64,000 nucleotides of DNA. Source: Nemertoderma westbladi. Its lineage: Eukaryota; Xenacoelomorpha; Nemertodermatida; Nemertodermatidae. Below the pieces are notes generated by a model, which was not told where the DNA came from, did no database searches, and worked only from the letters and a program-made list of their open reading frames with translations. A program made the position numbers and the translations under genes. Below, piece by piece: positions 32,101 to 43,410 of this stretch (within the stretch, counting starts at the first letter, position 1; every line of letters starts with the position of its first letter). The stretch is taken from the NCBI GenBank assembly GCA_032718475.1, contig JAUCBJ010009048.1, forward strand, positions 62,001 to 126,000, given 5' to 3'.

Positions 32101-34240
32101 TATGTATATATGCAACCAATTAAATTTGCGGAAGATCACATTTAAACTTTCAGTTGCGGGTAATGTTCAGTGCATACTATCCTCCATAAATTATATCATC
32201 GGGGTAGTGATTCAGGAAGCCTCTGATTCTATTCATGCATTTGTGTTTCTATATTCCGTGTATCACTCATTACAAAAATAGACAATGATACGAGCTTGTC
32301 ACTGAGCTTAGTATATATATATATATATATTGTTTCTTGAAAGAAATAACATAAGCACAACAAATACGAAATACACAACAAAAATTGATACTAAATGGAA
32401 TTACTTATAATCATATATGGTCCAATAATTGCTATTAAATTATATTAATATATCATCACTTTTTTTCCTTTAAAACTAAATCCATATAATTGATCAACTA
32501 TTTCTATTGAGTAATGTATGTTCTTACAAACCTTTCTGGGGTGTAAATTAAACTGCACTGTCAATAAGTTATTCAACGAAATATACTGGATTTCGGAGAA
32601 CTTTGAATGGTTATGATTCGTTAGTTAACAATCTAATAAAAAGTGGGTTTCATCTTGTATGCTAGTATTATTACACGGGAAAAGCCGAAGTTCTCTGGGT
32701 GTTCGACTCCAATGGCCTTTCATATCAGTATAATATCATCTCATGTTTTATCGTTGATTCCAAGCAGACCGCCATGTACGCAATGTTATCATTCCTATAC
32801 CCTGCTGATAAATAATTTAGTAAATATGAGAAATCCGTAGTGCTACAGGAACCTCTGACGGCTACCCATTAACCGGGGCTGTAGTGACACTACAGTTCTG
32901 GGGGAAATCCGCAATTGCGAAACCCGCAATTATGTGTAGTTAGTTTTCACTAGTAAGCCTAGTAGTGAATACAATTTCCACTGTTGCTGCTCAGTTCCAA
33001 TTAATGCAGAGATAATGACGGAAAAAAAATTTTTGTATAATTATAACGAAAATGCATCTTTATAGAGGTTAATAAACGTTTATGCTGGGCGAAATTAGAT
33101 CCTTGCGAACTAAGATCCTATCTTGTGGCAGAACCGAGTATCTATCATTGCTGATTCCGCACTGGGCACCAGTGTTCTGGCATCACGCGATAAATAAATG
33201 GTCTTACTTTTCATCGTAAAAGTAGGCTACGCGTAGTCGACTTGGCGTAAGTGCTTTCTTTAATATATTTTGCATAGGTAGCCTATATAGGTCCAGGATT
33301 AAAGCGCTACTTCGATCATTCATGCATGAATACGGCTATATATTCATGCCTACTGGCGGACTTTGTGATCAGGGAAGTGGGAAGTAAAAAGGGAAGGAAT
33401 TGGAGGCAAATCCAATCTTTGGCGAATTTAAATATCGCCTCAAAGTTAAATTTTAAAATGTGAGAAAGGAACAGGTTACAGTGGCATGTTATTATAACCA
33501 AAACAATAACCGTATCACAATAAAACAGGTTACAGTTATATTCTTGAGAGTAATCAGCATCAGTGTTATTTGCGTCGAATTAACCCTGGAGAGGTATAGT
33601 CGAGTTTTGGAGCCTCTTAAGGTTTCAAATTAAATCGATGTCCAATTCTTCAAGATTAAATAAAATAGAGAATTTACAGTACAATTATTTGCCGTAACAA
33701 ATATTTGTAGTAGAATTCCACAATTATGGTAGTTCGTGAAGTCAATATTCAATCAAAGAGTAACTCACAATGGAAAGTATAATCACAGTTAACATTATTG
33801 GTGCAATAATAAGATACTACTCCCTGTTACCCATTAAACTCTTCAGTTACAAATCAAACTAATCATACCTGATGTCTGTCTGGCCGTTGTTGTTAATATG
33901 TTAACACCGCCATGTAATCCAAGATAACATGGTAGGCCTATGGTGGATAAAAGTGGATGCGCGTAATTAGTATTTACGTTTGAAATTTTCCTATTAAATT
34001 AGAAGGAATCTAAGAATCTCGCTAAAAAACAAATACGAAGGCCGCAAATATTAATATATGAAATAATCAACCAAATTAATTACACAACCATCTACGTCAT
34101 TGTGTGGGCGATGACGTTAGAGCAAGAGTTTTTATTGAGGTATTCGATATGAATAACATATATTTCTTAACATATATTTTCATATATACAACCACGACTT
34201 TAGAGGGATTGTGATATTAATATGAAAACAATAACATCTG
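32101..34240. other. AT-rich stretch, no gene recognised
   Basis: It contains an (AT)10 microsatellite at 32311-32330 and a small hairpin tgtagtgacactaca near 32880. The remainder is unique-looking AT-rich DNA with no frame or RNA I can support. Confidence 0.4.
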
Positions 34241-34264
34241 CGCATTTCTGACATCTGCGCAATT

Positions 34265-34465
34265 TTGTTTAAAAATCTTATCATTTATCTGTACATACCG
34301 GTAGGTGCTAATTGGGGCTGGTTGCATTCAGTGGTGAATCATGTTTATGCATTTCGGGCTGATGGGAACATACATTGGGGGTGGGTGGTTTCAACTCTGT
34401 TTGGTGGTACGGTAGGATTTTTAATTTATTGGTCATATCTTAATTTAGTGGTGCAGTTTTATTAG
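34265..34465 (+). other. Possible mitochondrial-derived insert or unknown hydrophobic frame
   Basis: A 66-codon frame, strongly G+T-rich on this strand, encodes Trp/Val-rich hydrophobic sequence (NWGWLHSVVNHVYAF, HWGWVVSTLFGGTVGF). G+T-rich sense strand, hydrophobic product and a following hairpin-forming stretch (GGTTCGTGG pairing with CCACGAATT) resemble a mitochondrial gene such as nad6 next to a tRNA. I cannot confirm a match; it may equally be chance. Confidence 0.25.
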
Positions 34466-34692
34466 GTTAGGGGTGGGGTTCGTGGCACACTGCTGATGAG
34501 GAGAACCACGAATTCCAGGGTTCAGTGTTTAAATCCCCGAAACCCTTTTATTTTTATAAAATTTATTATTTAGACTTACCTTTTCGGCGGACAAAATGTC
34601 CTATAATTTTCTACATTTATGGGATAGCCTATTCGTGCAATACTTACCGGTACCTGTAGTTAATGTATGGTTTGGTGCAGTTTTCCGGTTGT

Positions 34693-35013
34693 GTACAAAA
34701 CACAGACCTAAGACCCCAGACCCCCAGGTACAAAACACAGACCCCCCCCCCCCCCCCCCAGGTACAAAACACAGACCCCCCCCCCCCCAGGTACAAAACA
34801 CAGACCCCCCCAGGTACAAAACACAGACTCCCCCAGGTACAAAACACAGACCCCCCCCATGTACAAAACACAGACCCCCCCAGGTACAAAACACAGACCC
34901 CCCAGGTACAAAACACAGACCCCCCCCCCCAGGTACAAAACACAGACCCCCCCAGGTACAAAACACAGACGCCCCCAGGTACAAAAACACAGACCCCCCC
35001 CCCCCCCCCCCCC
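34693..35013 (+). repeat. GTACAAAACACAGA-(C)n minisatellite, 12 units
   Basis: gtacaaaacacagac begins at 34693, 34728, 34762, 34791, 34814, 34838, 34861, 34884, 34906, 34933, 34956 and 34979. Each is followed by a C run of varying length and cag, so units are 22-35 bp. Long proline/threonine open frames across it are an artefact of the repeat. Confidence 0.93.
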
Positions 35014-35524
35014 AGGTACCCAGCAGCGGTCCTCTCGCTGCTGGGAAAAAGGGAGGTCGACATAAGACGGCTTGGAGACCAGTCAGTAAAAGCTATTCCA
35101 CCAAGTGGTAGTAGCACAGATGATATACAGTCTTTGCCAGGGCGTCCATTTACTGAAGTCTATCATAATGACTTACCCATTACATTGTGTTTCCTAAACT
35201 GATGAACCATCAGCCCTTCATTGTCAACAATGTAAACTAAACTTTCCACGGCGGCAGCTCATTCGGCCATATGATATAATGTTCTATCACTTTGAAAGAT
35301 GGATGTATCCCCATCCATCGATTCCCTCTACTAACATACAATCGAACAAACTTACTAAGAAGTTTTACTGCGTAAGGTGGGACTGCATATTTAAGCGATT
35401 TCCATACGTCAGTGATCAGTTATCACTCCTGCGGGAAGGTGAAGAACTGCATCCCCGATTGGCTGCTTCACATGTCTTTTTACTTAAGAACAAATTCGAT
35501 ATTGACATTCCAATTCCAACCTAA
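35014..35524 (+). other. Coding-like stretch between inverted minisatellites
   Basis: One frame reads SVKAIPPSGSSTDDIQSLPG and FTEVYHNDLPITLCFLN to a stop near 35200. Another (35279-35524) reads KKFYCVRWDCIFKRFPYVSD, LREGEELHPRLAASHVFLL and ends KFDIDIPIPT. The second has balanced, protein-like composition (W, C, H, aromatic residues) and may be the 3' end of a transposon or host gene. I do not recognise the family. It is enclosed by the GTACAAAACACAGA array on the left and its inverted form on the right. Confidence 0.4.
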
Positions 35525-35775
35525 GGTACAGTAGGGATGGGGGGTCTGTGTTTTGTACTTGGGGAGGGGGGGTCTGTGTTTTGTACCTGGGGGGTCTGTA
35601 TTTTGTACCTGGGGGGGTCTGTATTTTGTACCTGGGGGGGGGGGTCTGTGTTTTGTACCTGGGGGGGTCTGTGTTTTGTACATGGGGGGGGGGTCTGTGT
35701 TTTGTACCTGGGGGGGGGGGGGGGTCTGTGTTTTGTACACAACAGCAGTTTCCCTTGTGGTTGTGTTTTGTACAC
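35525..35775 (-). repeat. Inverted copy of the GTACAAAACACAGA minisatellite
   Basis: ggggtctgtgttttgtacctg recurs about eight times, ending with two gttttgtacacaacagcagt units. This is the reverse complement of the array at 34693-35013, so the two arrays face each other across about 510 bases. Confidence 0.93.
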
Positions 35776-36849
35776 AACAGCAGTTTTCCTTGTGGTAGTT
35801 GGATTGGGTTATGTAGCACTAAAATCTATTTGTTATTTCATTTTTTAATGCGCCTTAGTGCCTGAGTACGAACAGTGGCACTAAATGCTAGGTAGTATCT
35901 GAGGGAATAAGACACCCCATGTCCTATTTTATTGTTTTCATATTTTCATATTCCTGTCTGCACGAAGTATACGTTACAGGACAAGGAATTTACGAATAAA
36001 GAATAAAATTATGATTTGCTATACAGTATATCTGCTTGGCTATAATTCATAAGCAGAATGCATTATTTAGTCAAACGTTTGGAAAGTTAATGAATTTTAT
36101 CACAAAAGCTAAAATATTTTGTTTACAACTCCCTGACAGTAGAGTGAGTGTATGTGAATTACCATCGTTCATTAGTTCATCAGTTCATTACCTTGAACTC
36201 TCAACAAAGAAGTTACTCAAAGTAATACAGAACCAAAGGGAAACAGTTCACCTTCAAACATCATATGACAAAATGTGATAATTAATCCTAGTGGTTTGTG
36301 CAATTGTGCATCTCAAACACAGATCAGTTAAATAACCAGAATGACCAGCCAATCAAAGGGATTTTGATTTACCAGTGGTAAATTACCGTAACGCCCCAAA
36401 CGGTATGATCGGTAGGGCCAGACAGCTCAGTTCACTAGTTACCGCCCTTACTACTACTGCCCGTAATGTTTCCACTGATATTTTAGGCAGTAACAATGTT
36501 ATAGTGTTCGCAGCGCCATAACAGTTTCCAAGTAGGCCTAAAGCGATAAAGGCTAAATAAAACAGTATCTTTTCACAAAAGAGCAGGTCAAATAACGTTC
36601 TTTTTATTTTATGGTATTTTTACAGATTTTGATTATTTCAGTAATTAATGATTTTTCCACTAGCAACAGTATGCAATAAGCTGAGGGTAAGGAAGGGTAA
36701 TTCCCCGTAGCTTCAGGTAATTATCTCCAGCTTCAGGTAAATCCATATGCAACATATTTTCCACAGCTCAATCCTTTGCAGCTTTGGGTAAAAATCTGTA
36801 CCCTTAGCTAGTAGTGGAGGGTAAGCACAATTATCCACAGCTTTTTTGT
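35776..36849. other. Non-coding stretch, no gene recognised
   Basis: One 80-codon plus frame (36036-36278) has no recognisable domain and is probably chance. A local repeat of cttcaggtaa occurs near 36700. No transposon ends are found. Confidence 0.35.
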
Positions 36850-37012
36850 ATTTATTTTATTATTATTATAGACCAGATCACATTAACATCATCACTACAT
36901 TATTATATTATTAATAATAGGTCTACATAAATACAATTGATCAATAAGTAAGTAAATTATATATGGTCAAATAAACACTGGGTAAGTAAACATATAACAT
37001 ATATAAACAGTA

Positions 37013-37290
37013 TGTCAAATAAATATAAGTTTAATATAAACAAAATATCGGTCATTCGGTCACTAATAAATAGTCAATATAAAGCCAAATTATGTTGTAT
37101 TAATATATGGTCAAATAATCAACATTCAATATACAATATTATGTAATTACGTTTAACCATTATGTCAAACAAATATAAGGTATTTGGTAACTAATAAATT
37201 GCCAATATAAAGTCAAATTCGGAAGTATTAAATATGGTCAGATAATTAAATAGTTAATATACAATGTTATGTAATTACGGTTAATTAAGT
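37013..37290. repeat. Two-copy tandem duplication in the LINE C 3' UTR
   Basis: gtcaaataaatataag, ggtcactaataaat, caatataaagccaaatt and tacaatattatgtaattacg occur in order from about 37013 and again, slightly changed, from about 37161. The unit is about 140 bp. Confidence 0.75.
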
Positions 37291-37360
37291 ACTGCAAGTC
37301 AATAAACCACTGTCGTAAATTAAATACTGTCAGTCATTGGTTATAGGCTATATATAACTA

Positions 37361-40300
37361 TTACGGGAACACTTTGCTGATCTTATAAGCCAGCTCTGCG
37401 GCTTTGTAACTCGGTAGGCCGTTAAAGTCTAACAAAGATGAAACATTGTAGAAGCCTATAATTTCCTTTGTATGCTCGCAGCTACTCAGTATATGTTCTT
37501 CGTCCTGCACCGACAGCCCATCGCAACTACAGACCCTTTGTTCTCTAGGTAGTCGTGTCCAACGATCTCTTTCTATTCGTAAGTTATGAGACGACAAGCG
37601 AAAACGCGACCATGCGATTCGCATATGCTCCGGGATTTTCGACGATCGAGTGGTATACATATCATGTGTTTGTAATGTCGTGTTCAGTTGCTTGTATGTA
37701 ACCCGTTTACTGCTGCTACTATCCATAATCCTTTTACGTAACATCTCTGTATTATCTCGTTTTATATTGTTAGAATTTTTCAGGAGTTCCGTTATGTATT
37801 TTGAACCACTCGCGCCGATATCCTTTGTGATATCCATACATATGTGAACTGGATCTGTACGATGTGGACGTTTTAATATTGATTTAATGAAATGTAATTG
37901 TCTGCATCGAATATAGGCTGCCGCGGTTGGAATCCCGGATTCAATATATACTGTGTCGTTACATGTTGAAGTTCTCACACCCAACAGCCGTTTTACCATG
38001 TAATTATAAACGCTCTCGGCTTGTGTAAATTTACCGATCCATGCCTCACAACCGTAGAAAACTGCAGCGGCTGCAGCCGCGTCAAACACCATTTTCTTAA
38101 CCCAAAATGGAGCTGACTCATTATTTTTTAAAAACATTGCGAACTTCAATAGATGAATTTGTTTAGATTTGAGATGCTCTTGAATGTCATTCTTTAGAGT
38201 TCCTTCATCTGTAAACACAGTTCCCAGATATGTGTGTGCAGATGTGTATTTAAATGTACGATTGGCAACGGTTAAAGGTTGTTTATCATCCGAATTCCCG
38301 TTAACAACGAGAAATTTCGTCTTGGATAAATTTATTTTCAACCCATATCCATTGCAAAATTCTATCAATATCACTACCTTCTGTATTAGTTCTTCCCTAG
38401 ACGTGGCCATTATTCCACAATCGTCCATCAATAACAGACAATGTAAATTTCGCAGAAGGTTTGAGACTGGTTTGCATCTTTTCAGCCACTTGACAAATCT
38501 ATCAAAGTAAAACAAAAACAGGAATATCGAACTTGGTTGTCCTTGTTTCAAACCTATGTTGCTGATAATTTTGGTAGAGTTATTATATACGTAAACAGTA
38601 GATCTATACATAGCAATTATCGCTCTGCACATTGCCTTGCCGCATCCACATTCGATTAACATATCTATCAATTTCTGTTTATTTATAGTGTCATAGGCCT
38701 TCTCTAGATCCACAAAGAACAGATATAGCTTTCCTTTGCTCTTCTTTGTAGAGTCTATTAACAATCTTAGCGATAATATTTGCTCGAGACATCCTCTGCT
38801 TGGTTGTCCCCCTGCTTGCTCACTTTCTGGTTTAAACCATCGGAATAATCGTGCGGCCAATATCGAGTCATATATCTTCTGAAAGGTATCAGCCACGCTT
38901 ATGCCGCGGTAATTACCACATTTGCGTATTTACATTTTAAATAGTATAACTAATCTCGATATCGCCCATGCGACCGGGTATACGCCACTATTGAAAATCC
39001 AGTTAAAGAACCATACTAGAGTGATTAACCATGATAATGGCATCATTTTATAAACTAAAGGTGGAATTCCATCTGGCCCCCCAGCCTTGTCTGACTTTAG
39101 CGCATCGATCGCTTCTGATACTGCCCTTAATGTTATGGGATCATCTAGTATTGGGACTGTAATGCTATTTATATTATTGTTTATTGGATGTAATCTACCG
39201 CTGTCAATTAAATTATTATTATATAAAAGTGTCTCAAAGTGATTCTTCATTTCGTTTGCATCTGGCTGTGCATCAACATCTGTCTCGGATGATATTGTGT
39301 CAGGTTTCAACATTCCTTTCCAGTCTATAGCGGCCCATAGAGATTGATAGTCTCCACTCTGTGCTAACCTGCTCCACCTCCCATGAACATTGTCACTCCC
39401 CTGCAAGGTATTGTTTCCGTTCCTCACCATAGATGTTTCAGCGGTACTGTATAGCTTATCAGTTATTTTAGAACAAGCTGAATCGATACTGTTGTTGTTA
39501 ATGTCAATGTTTAGAATATTCGATTGTAATAGAACCTGTACTTGATTTTTATCTATTTTACTAGATTGGATTCTTCTTCTATAGGTAGGATGGTATCTGT
39601 ATTGTATATTCGGTTGTGCCAATTCGTTGGCTACTTTCTCAAGATTATCCAATGGCTCTCGGTAAGGAATACACAATGTCAGCGAGATCGGCGCATGGTT
39701 CGAAGGGAAATCCAAACGCTGGATCGTTTCGAACTCCATCACATATGAAATAATTGAGTTTGGAATAATACCATAGTCGAGCTCACTCACCCACCTATTC
39801 CCTCTCCTGAAGGATAAGCCCCCTCCAAATTGCTTGTCCCCTGTATCCCAGTGGTTTAGAATTGTCATATCGCAATCTGAAATTAGTTGTTTTAGCATTC
39901 CACCATTACTGTTAACCTTTGCGTCCGGGATGTTTCCTATTCTGGAATTTAAATCACCTATTACTATTACTTTAGCTGAATCTTCAATTGCCCGCCATTG
40001 TATCTCACAAAAACAGGACTCATTAAAGTATTTAGAATCGCTCGGCGGAATATAGCAACCCCCGATTAGAATATCAGGAGCGAATTTTAAACTAATCCAC
40101 ACCTGATCAATTATTTTATCTCTACGGATAATATATCTCGATATCCATGGTTTTATTAATACTAAAACTCCCCCTCGGTGAGCTTCATGCAAAGCGTTCG
40201 CTGAGGGAATTATATCCCACCCCGGTACCGATTTGACAATAGTTTTAACCTCGTTGATAAAAATTATATCATAGTTACTTAAAAATTGTTTAACAATATT

Positions 40301-40393
40301 ATTATTTAATTTATCATTAATACCATTTATGTTCCACGATAAAATACGTAGTGTAAAATTTGTGCTAATACTGTTGATCTGGTCTCCAATCAA
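37361..40393 (-). pseudogene. LINE C ORF2: EEP endonuclease plus RT, one in-frame stop
   Basis: Two parts (40393-38930 and 38896-37361) are in the same frame and separated only by a TAA at 38930 followed by a short open link (NYRGISVADTF), so one point change broke a ~1010-residue protein. The endonuclease has LSWNINGIND, GDLNSRIGN, SELDYGI and NHAPISL. Just before the RT is KAGGPDGIPP. RT motifs are VDLEKAYDTI, LKQGQPSS and LLLMDDCGIM, giving LMDD in place of the usual Y/F-x-DD. The C-terminal region has RLPREQRVCSCDGLSVQDEE and HILSSC, a Cys/His finger. The first codons overlap the ORF1 stop in the -1 frame and no ATG is near, so expression by re-initiation or frameshifting is possible. Confidence 0.87.
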
Positions 40394-41418
40394 AAAGCCG
40401 AACTATTGTGATGGAATTCATCAATAACTTCATCACCTCTATATAACTTCCATTTCTTAAAATCTATATAGATTTTCACACCGACATTCTGGGGTTTTGC
40501 TTTCTCTGCCTCGCAGGCATCAAACAACCGTTTCCTCTCCCGACGAATATGTGGAGGTGCGTCCTTTTTGATAAAAACTTTTGATAGTTCAGGTAATTCC
40601 TGAATTTTCTTTTCGCTCGTGAGTAACTGGGTTATAGCTGTAGAAGACTTCATCTTTAGTAGTACACCATGCTGGCCCACTCATTTAGCGTCGTCTTCTT
40701 TTCCTAATCGAAACATCTCGGTTGGTTCTTCATTAATGACTGCGACGTGAAGAATCTTCTTTATCTTTTCGTTATCGCTGACATCATCTTCTTCTAGCCC
40801 CCGAATGATTGCGTTGCAGCTCCTTTCTCGAGAGTCTATCCTCTGGAAGAAGCGTTGGTGATCCCCTACTACATTGCGAACGCGGAGTAATTCTGTTCGC
40901 AGATCCATGTTTTCTTTCTCCAGTTTATTAATCTTTGTGTCGTGCTGGTCTAGGCGTTGATTTATGTTATCTAACTTATTCTCCACGCGATTTTGACCGT
41001 CCAGGAGTGCCTGTATCCAATCTGGTTGTGGTTGGCCTTGGAGTTGAATCGGTTGTTGGCCAGACAGACTGGGTTGTTGGGTCATCATTGGTTGGTATTG
41101 ATGTGGTTGTAATAATGGTGACTGTACTGGCCCCCATCCCCAGGGGTTTGCCTGACCGCAACTGATCCCGTTACCGCCCACAGACGCACCTTGTTGTGTC
41201 CAGTTAAATCCTGCTGGTACGGAACGACCCGTCTCATTGTCCATTAACAAGTGTGCTGTATCGATATTGGCACCTGGGTGACAGCTTTGTTGGGTTCCGT
41301 TATTATTCGCGGAACTGCTTTCTGTTCCAGTTCTATTCGTGGATGTTGCACAATTTTTACATAATCCACCACGTTGTAAACGCGTTTCTATTGCCCCACA
41401 CGTATTGCATTTACCCAT
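40390..41418 (-). pseudogene. LINE C ORF1 (zinc ribbon plus coiled coil), one in-frame TGA
   Basis: I place the start at the ATG at 41418, because the protein then begins with a CX2C-X12-CX2C treble-clef finger (MGKCNTCG to LCKNC). A Gln/Pro-rich region follows, then a coiled coil (NRVENKLDNINQRLDQHDTK, INKLEKENMDL) and a conserved L1-ORF1-like part (CNAIIRGLEEDD). A TGA at 40681-40683 interrupts; the same frame goes on with KVFIKKDAPPHIRRERKRLF, the typical C-terminal RNA-binding segment. This is the RNA-coating protein of the LINE. Apart from the TGA it is intact, so the loss may be recent. Confidence 0.8.
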
Positions 41419-41550
41419 AATAATCAAGTTGACCATACAAGCTGTCAGCAATTCAGCAGTACACAGTACAGTACCAGTAAAACTGGCATATAGGTGGTTT
41501 TGAATCGATAAATATCTCAGTTCTACAAAGTTGTACAATCAAAAGTTAAA

Positions 41551-41739
41551 ATGGACGCTTTTATGGAGGTAGCTGTAACACTCAATTGTAAAATTAAAGT
41601 TTATAGAAATATCTTTGACCCAATTGCGGAATATACTGATGATGAACTTTACCATCGATTTCGTTTCGATAATGAAGGTATAATTTACTTGGCTGACCTT
41701 CTCCGATCTTATCTTGTGTGCATTGGAACGAAGAATTGA
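41551..41739 (+). pseudogene. PIF/Harbinger transposase N-terminal fragment
   Basis: The 62-codon frame reads NIFDPIAEYTDDELYHRFRF, then NEGIIYLADLLRSYL, the start of HARBI1-like nucleases (DPxx-x-(D/E)-x-EL-x-x-RFRF then a helix ending in LL). The DDE part is missing; the frame ends at 41739 and I see no continuation. It is truncated and dead. Confidence 0.6.
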
Positions 41740-42088
41740 ACAAAGGAAGCGTAAGTTGTATCAACGTTGTTGATACAGATTGCTGTGGTTCAGTAACAAT
41801 TGCCTCAACCCAACCGCGTCGTCCATTGTAAGAGATTCGGAAGTCACAGATTTTGACGATGGAAAGATCATTGATTCGATGGGATAAATAACTCCTGCAA
41901 ATGAAGCTGTGTCTTTTAAAGTATCGACATAAACTTAAAGTATCGACTTAAGCCGCTTCGCTGTCATTCAAACAAGGTTCGGGCTTTCCTCCACCACCAG
42001 TTCGGTGCAAACTCTTTTTCATGGTAGCATCTTTGCTTTCACATTTTTCTTTATGTACTTGAATTTATTACAGACCTGCTGTCTTGTA

Positions 42089-42933
42089 TAGTCCATGGGC
42101 CAGCCAGCATAGGGGATACTTTTTGGTAACCACCCGGAACTTATATTTTTGGGAAGACCTAGCTTCTGGCCATTCATTTTGATATGATAACAAATCTGAA
42201 TCGGTAGCTGACTTGGTGTTATCACCGGTTGTCATGGAAATGGTAAAACAACAAACATGCTGTAGTACTCTAATAACTCCATATAAATTCATCGCATCTT
42301 CTGAAAAAGATAGCTACTGGTCTTACATTTCTAAATATGACATAAAATTCTGGAATATAATTATTGTTACCATGGGAACGCTGCTAAATGAAAACTGACA
42401 AGTTTTAGAAAAATAGCTACCATTCTAGAACAATACCATTATTTTAAAAACAAATTACCACATTTTATTTAATATTAGTTTTAGAAAATTTTGGTATACT
42501 GAGAGCTAAACCTGTTTTGTTATAACGGTGATATAACCCAAAAGATATACCCATGTTTGAAATATTTTTTATTTTTCATCATTTTAATCTCATTCCACTC
42601 TGTTTCAAAATAATGACTTTAACAAATATTTATGTCAATAAAAAACAATCAAGATGTGACTACAAATCACTTTAAAATGACAAGTGACATTTAAATGGCA
42701 TTTCAGACCACACTCCTTCACAGGTTACCATGACTACCACTACAGATGCAATTGAAGATGACTCCGATATGTCACAAACTTAAATGACTTGACACCTACC
42801 ACAAAAGAGAGGTTAGTTCTTTTAGTATATTCACTTCAATTTATATATTTATCATAATTGTTGCTAGATGATTTCTGCAAAGATGATTCCATCGATAATA
42901 ACATTTTTGAATACTAAATCCTCTTTATTTAAT
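42089..42933 (+). repeat. Large inverted repeat, left arm
   Basis: The arm runs from tagtccatgggccagccagc to ctaaatcctctttatttaat and is complementary to 43411-44271 with scattered differences. It contains exon-like words, including accatgactaccactacaga near 42727 followed by gagag/gttagt (a donor-like site) near 42813. Confidence 0.88.
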
Positions 42934-43410
42934 AATAAATACATAATTATGTAGGCCTATGTACGTATTCTTAATTGGTAGGCGATGATGTCATCCGAGC
43001 AAATAGAGAATTCTTAGTCGAGTAGGTAATGTATGTGATACAGTTACTGCTGTATTAGAAATCACCTTCATCATCTGAGGTGTCAAGTGCATCAGTTCAT
43101 TCCAATTCCGCCTCCTTCCATTTGGTGCATTACTTGAATTTGTACAACTCAGTGCAATGAAGTTTATTTTGTAGGCAGATACGTTCTGTATCAAATGTTA
43201 AGTCTACTCATCTAATACTGTTGGTGTTGCTGTAATAACCCTTACATGATTTCACCCAATTTCTCCATTCCTTACAGCGTTTAGAACAGTTTCTACTGTA
43301 CCTGCAAACTGAGTATAAAACTCTTAAACTAGTTCGACCCCTATCTCCATTCCTTACATGATTTTTTCCTAATAGTGTAAGGTTTGGGAATATGCCCCCG
43401 GCCAAGGAGG
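42934..43410. other. Spacer of the large inverted repeat
   Basis: The 477-base loop has two short minus-strand frames (43208-43405 and 42991-43194) with stops between. ttccttacatgatttttt and cttacatgatttcaccc are related words within it. No family is recognised. Confidence 0.35.

Larger units (their letters stand above)
36850..41540 (-). mobile_element. Nearly intact LINE C
   Basis: Minus-strand order: ORF1 (41418-40390), ORF2 overlapping its end (40393-37361), then a 0.5-kb AT-rich 3' UTR with an internal ~140-bp tandem duplication and a TAA-rich tail near 36855-36870. Only two in-frame stops damage the proteins. The decayed element at 6.0-10.8 kb is an older relative. The 5' end lies next to the Harbinger fragment at 41551. 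Confidence 0.85.

Noticed and set aside
34596-35202. Several overlapping proline/threonine-rich frames of 70-180 codons across the minisatellite, on both strands
   Set aside because: They exist only because the GTACAAAACACAGA-(C)n unit lacks stops in several frames; composition is repeat-driven and frames change with C-run length.
35480-35865. Frames across the inverted minisatellite
   Set aside because: Same artefact in the opposite orientation.
36036-36278. 80-codon plus-strand frame
   Set aside because: No domain, no conserved pattern and no context; probably chance in AT-rich DNA.
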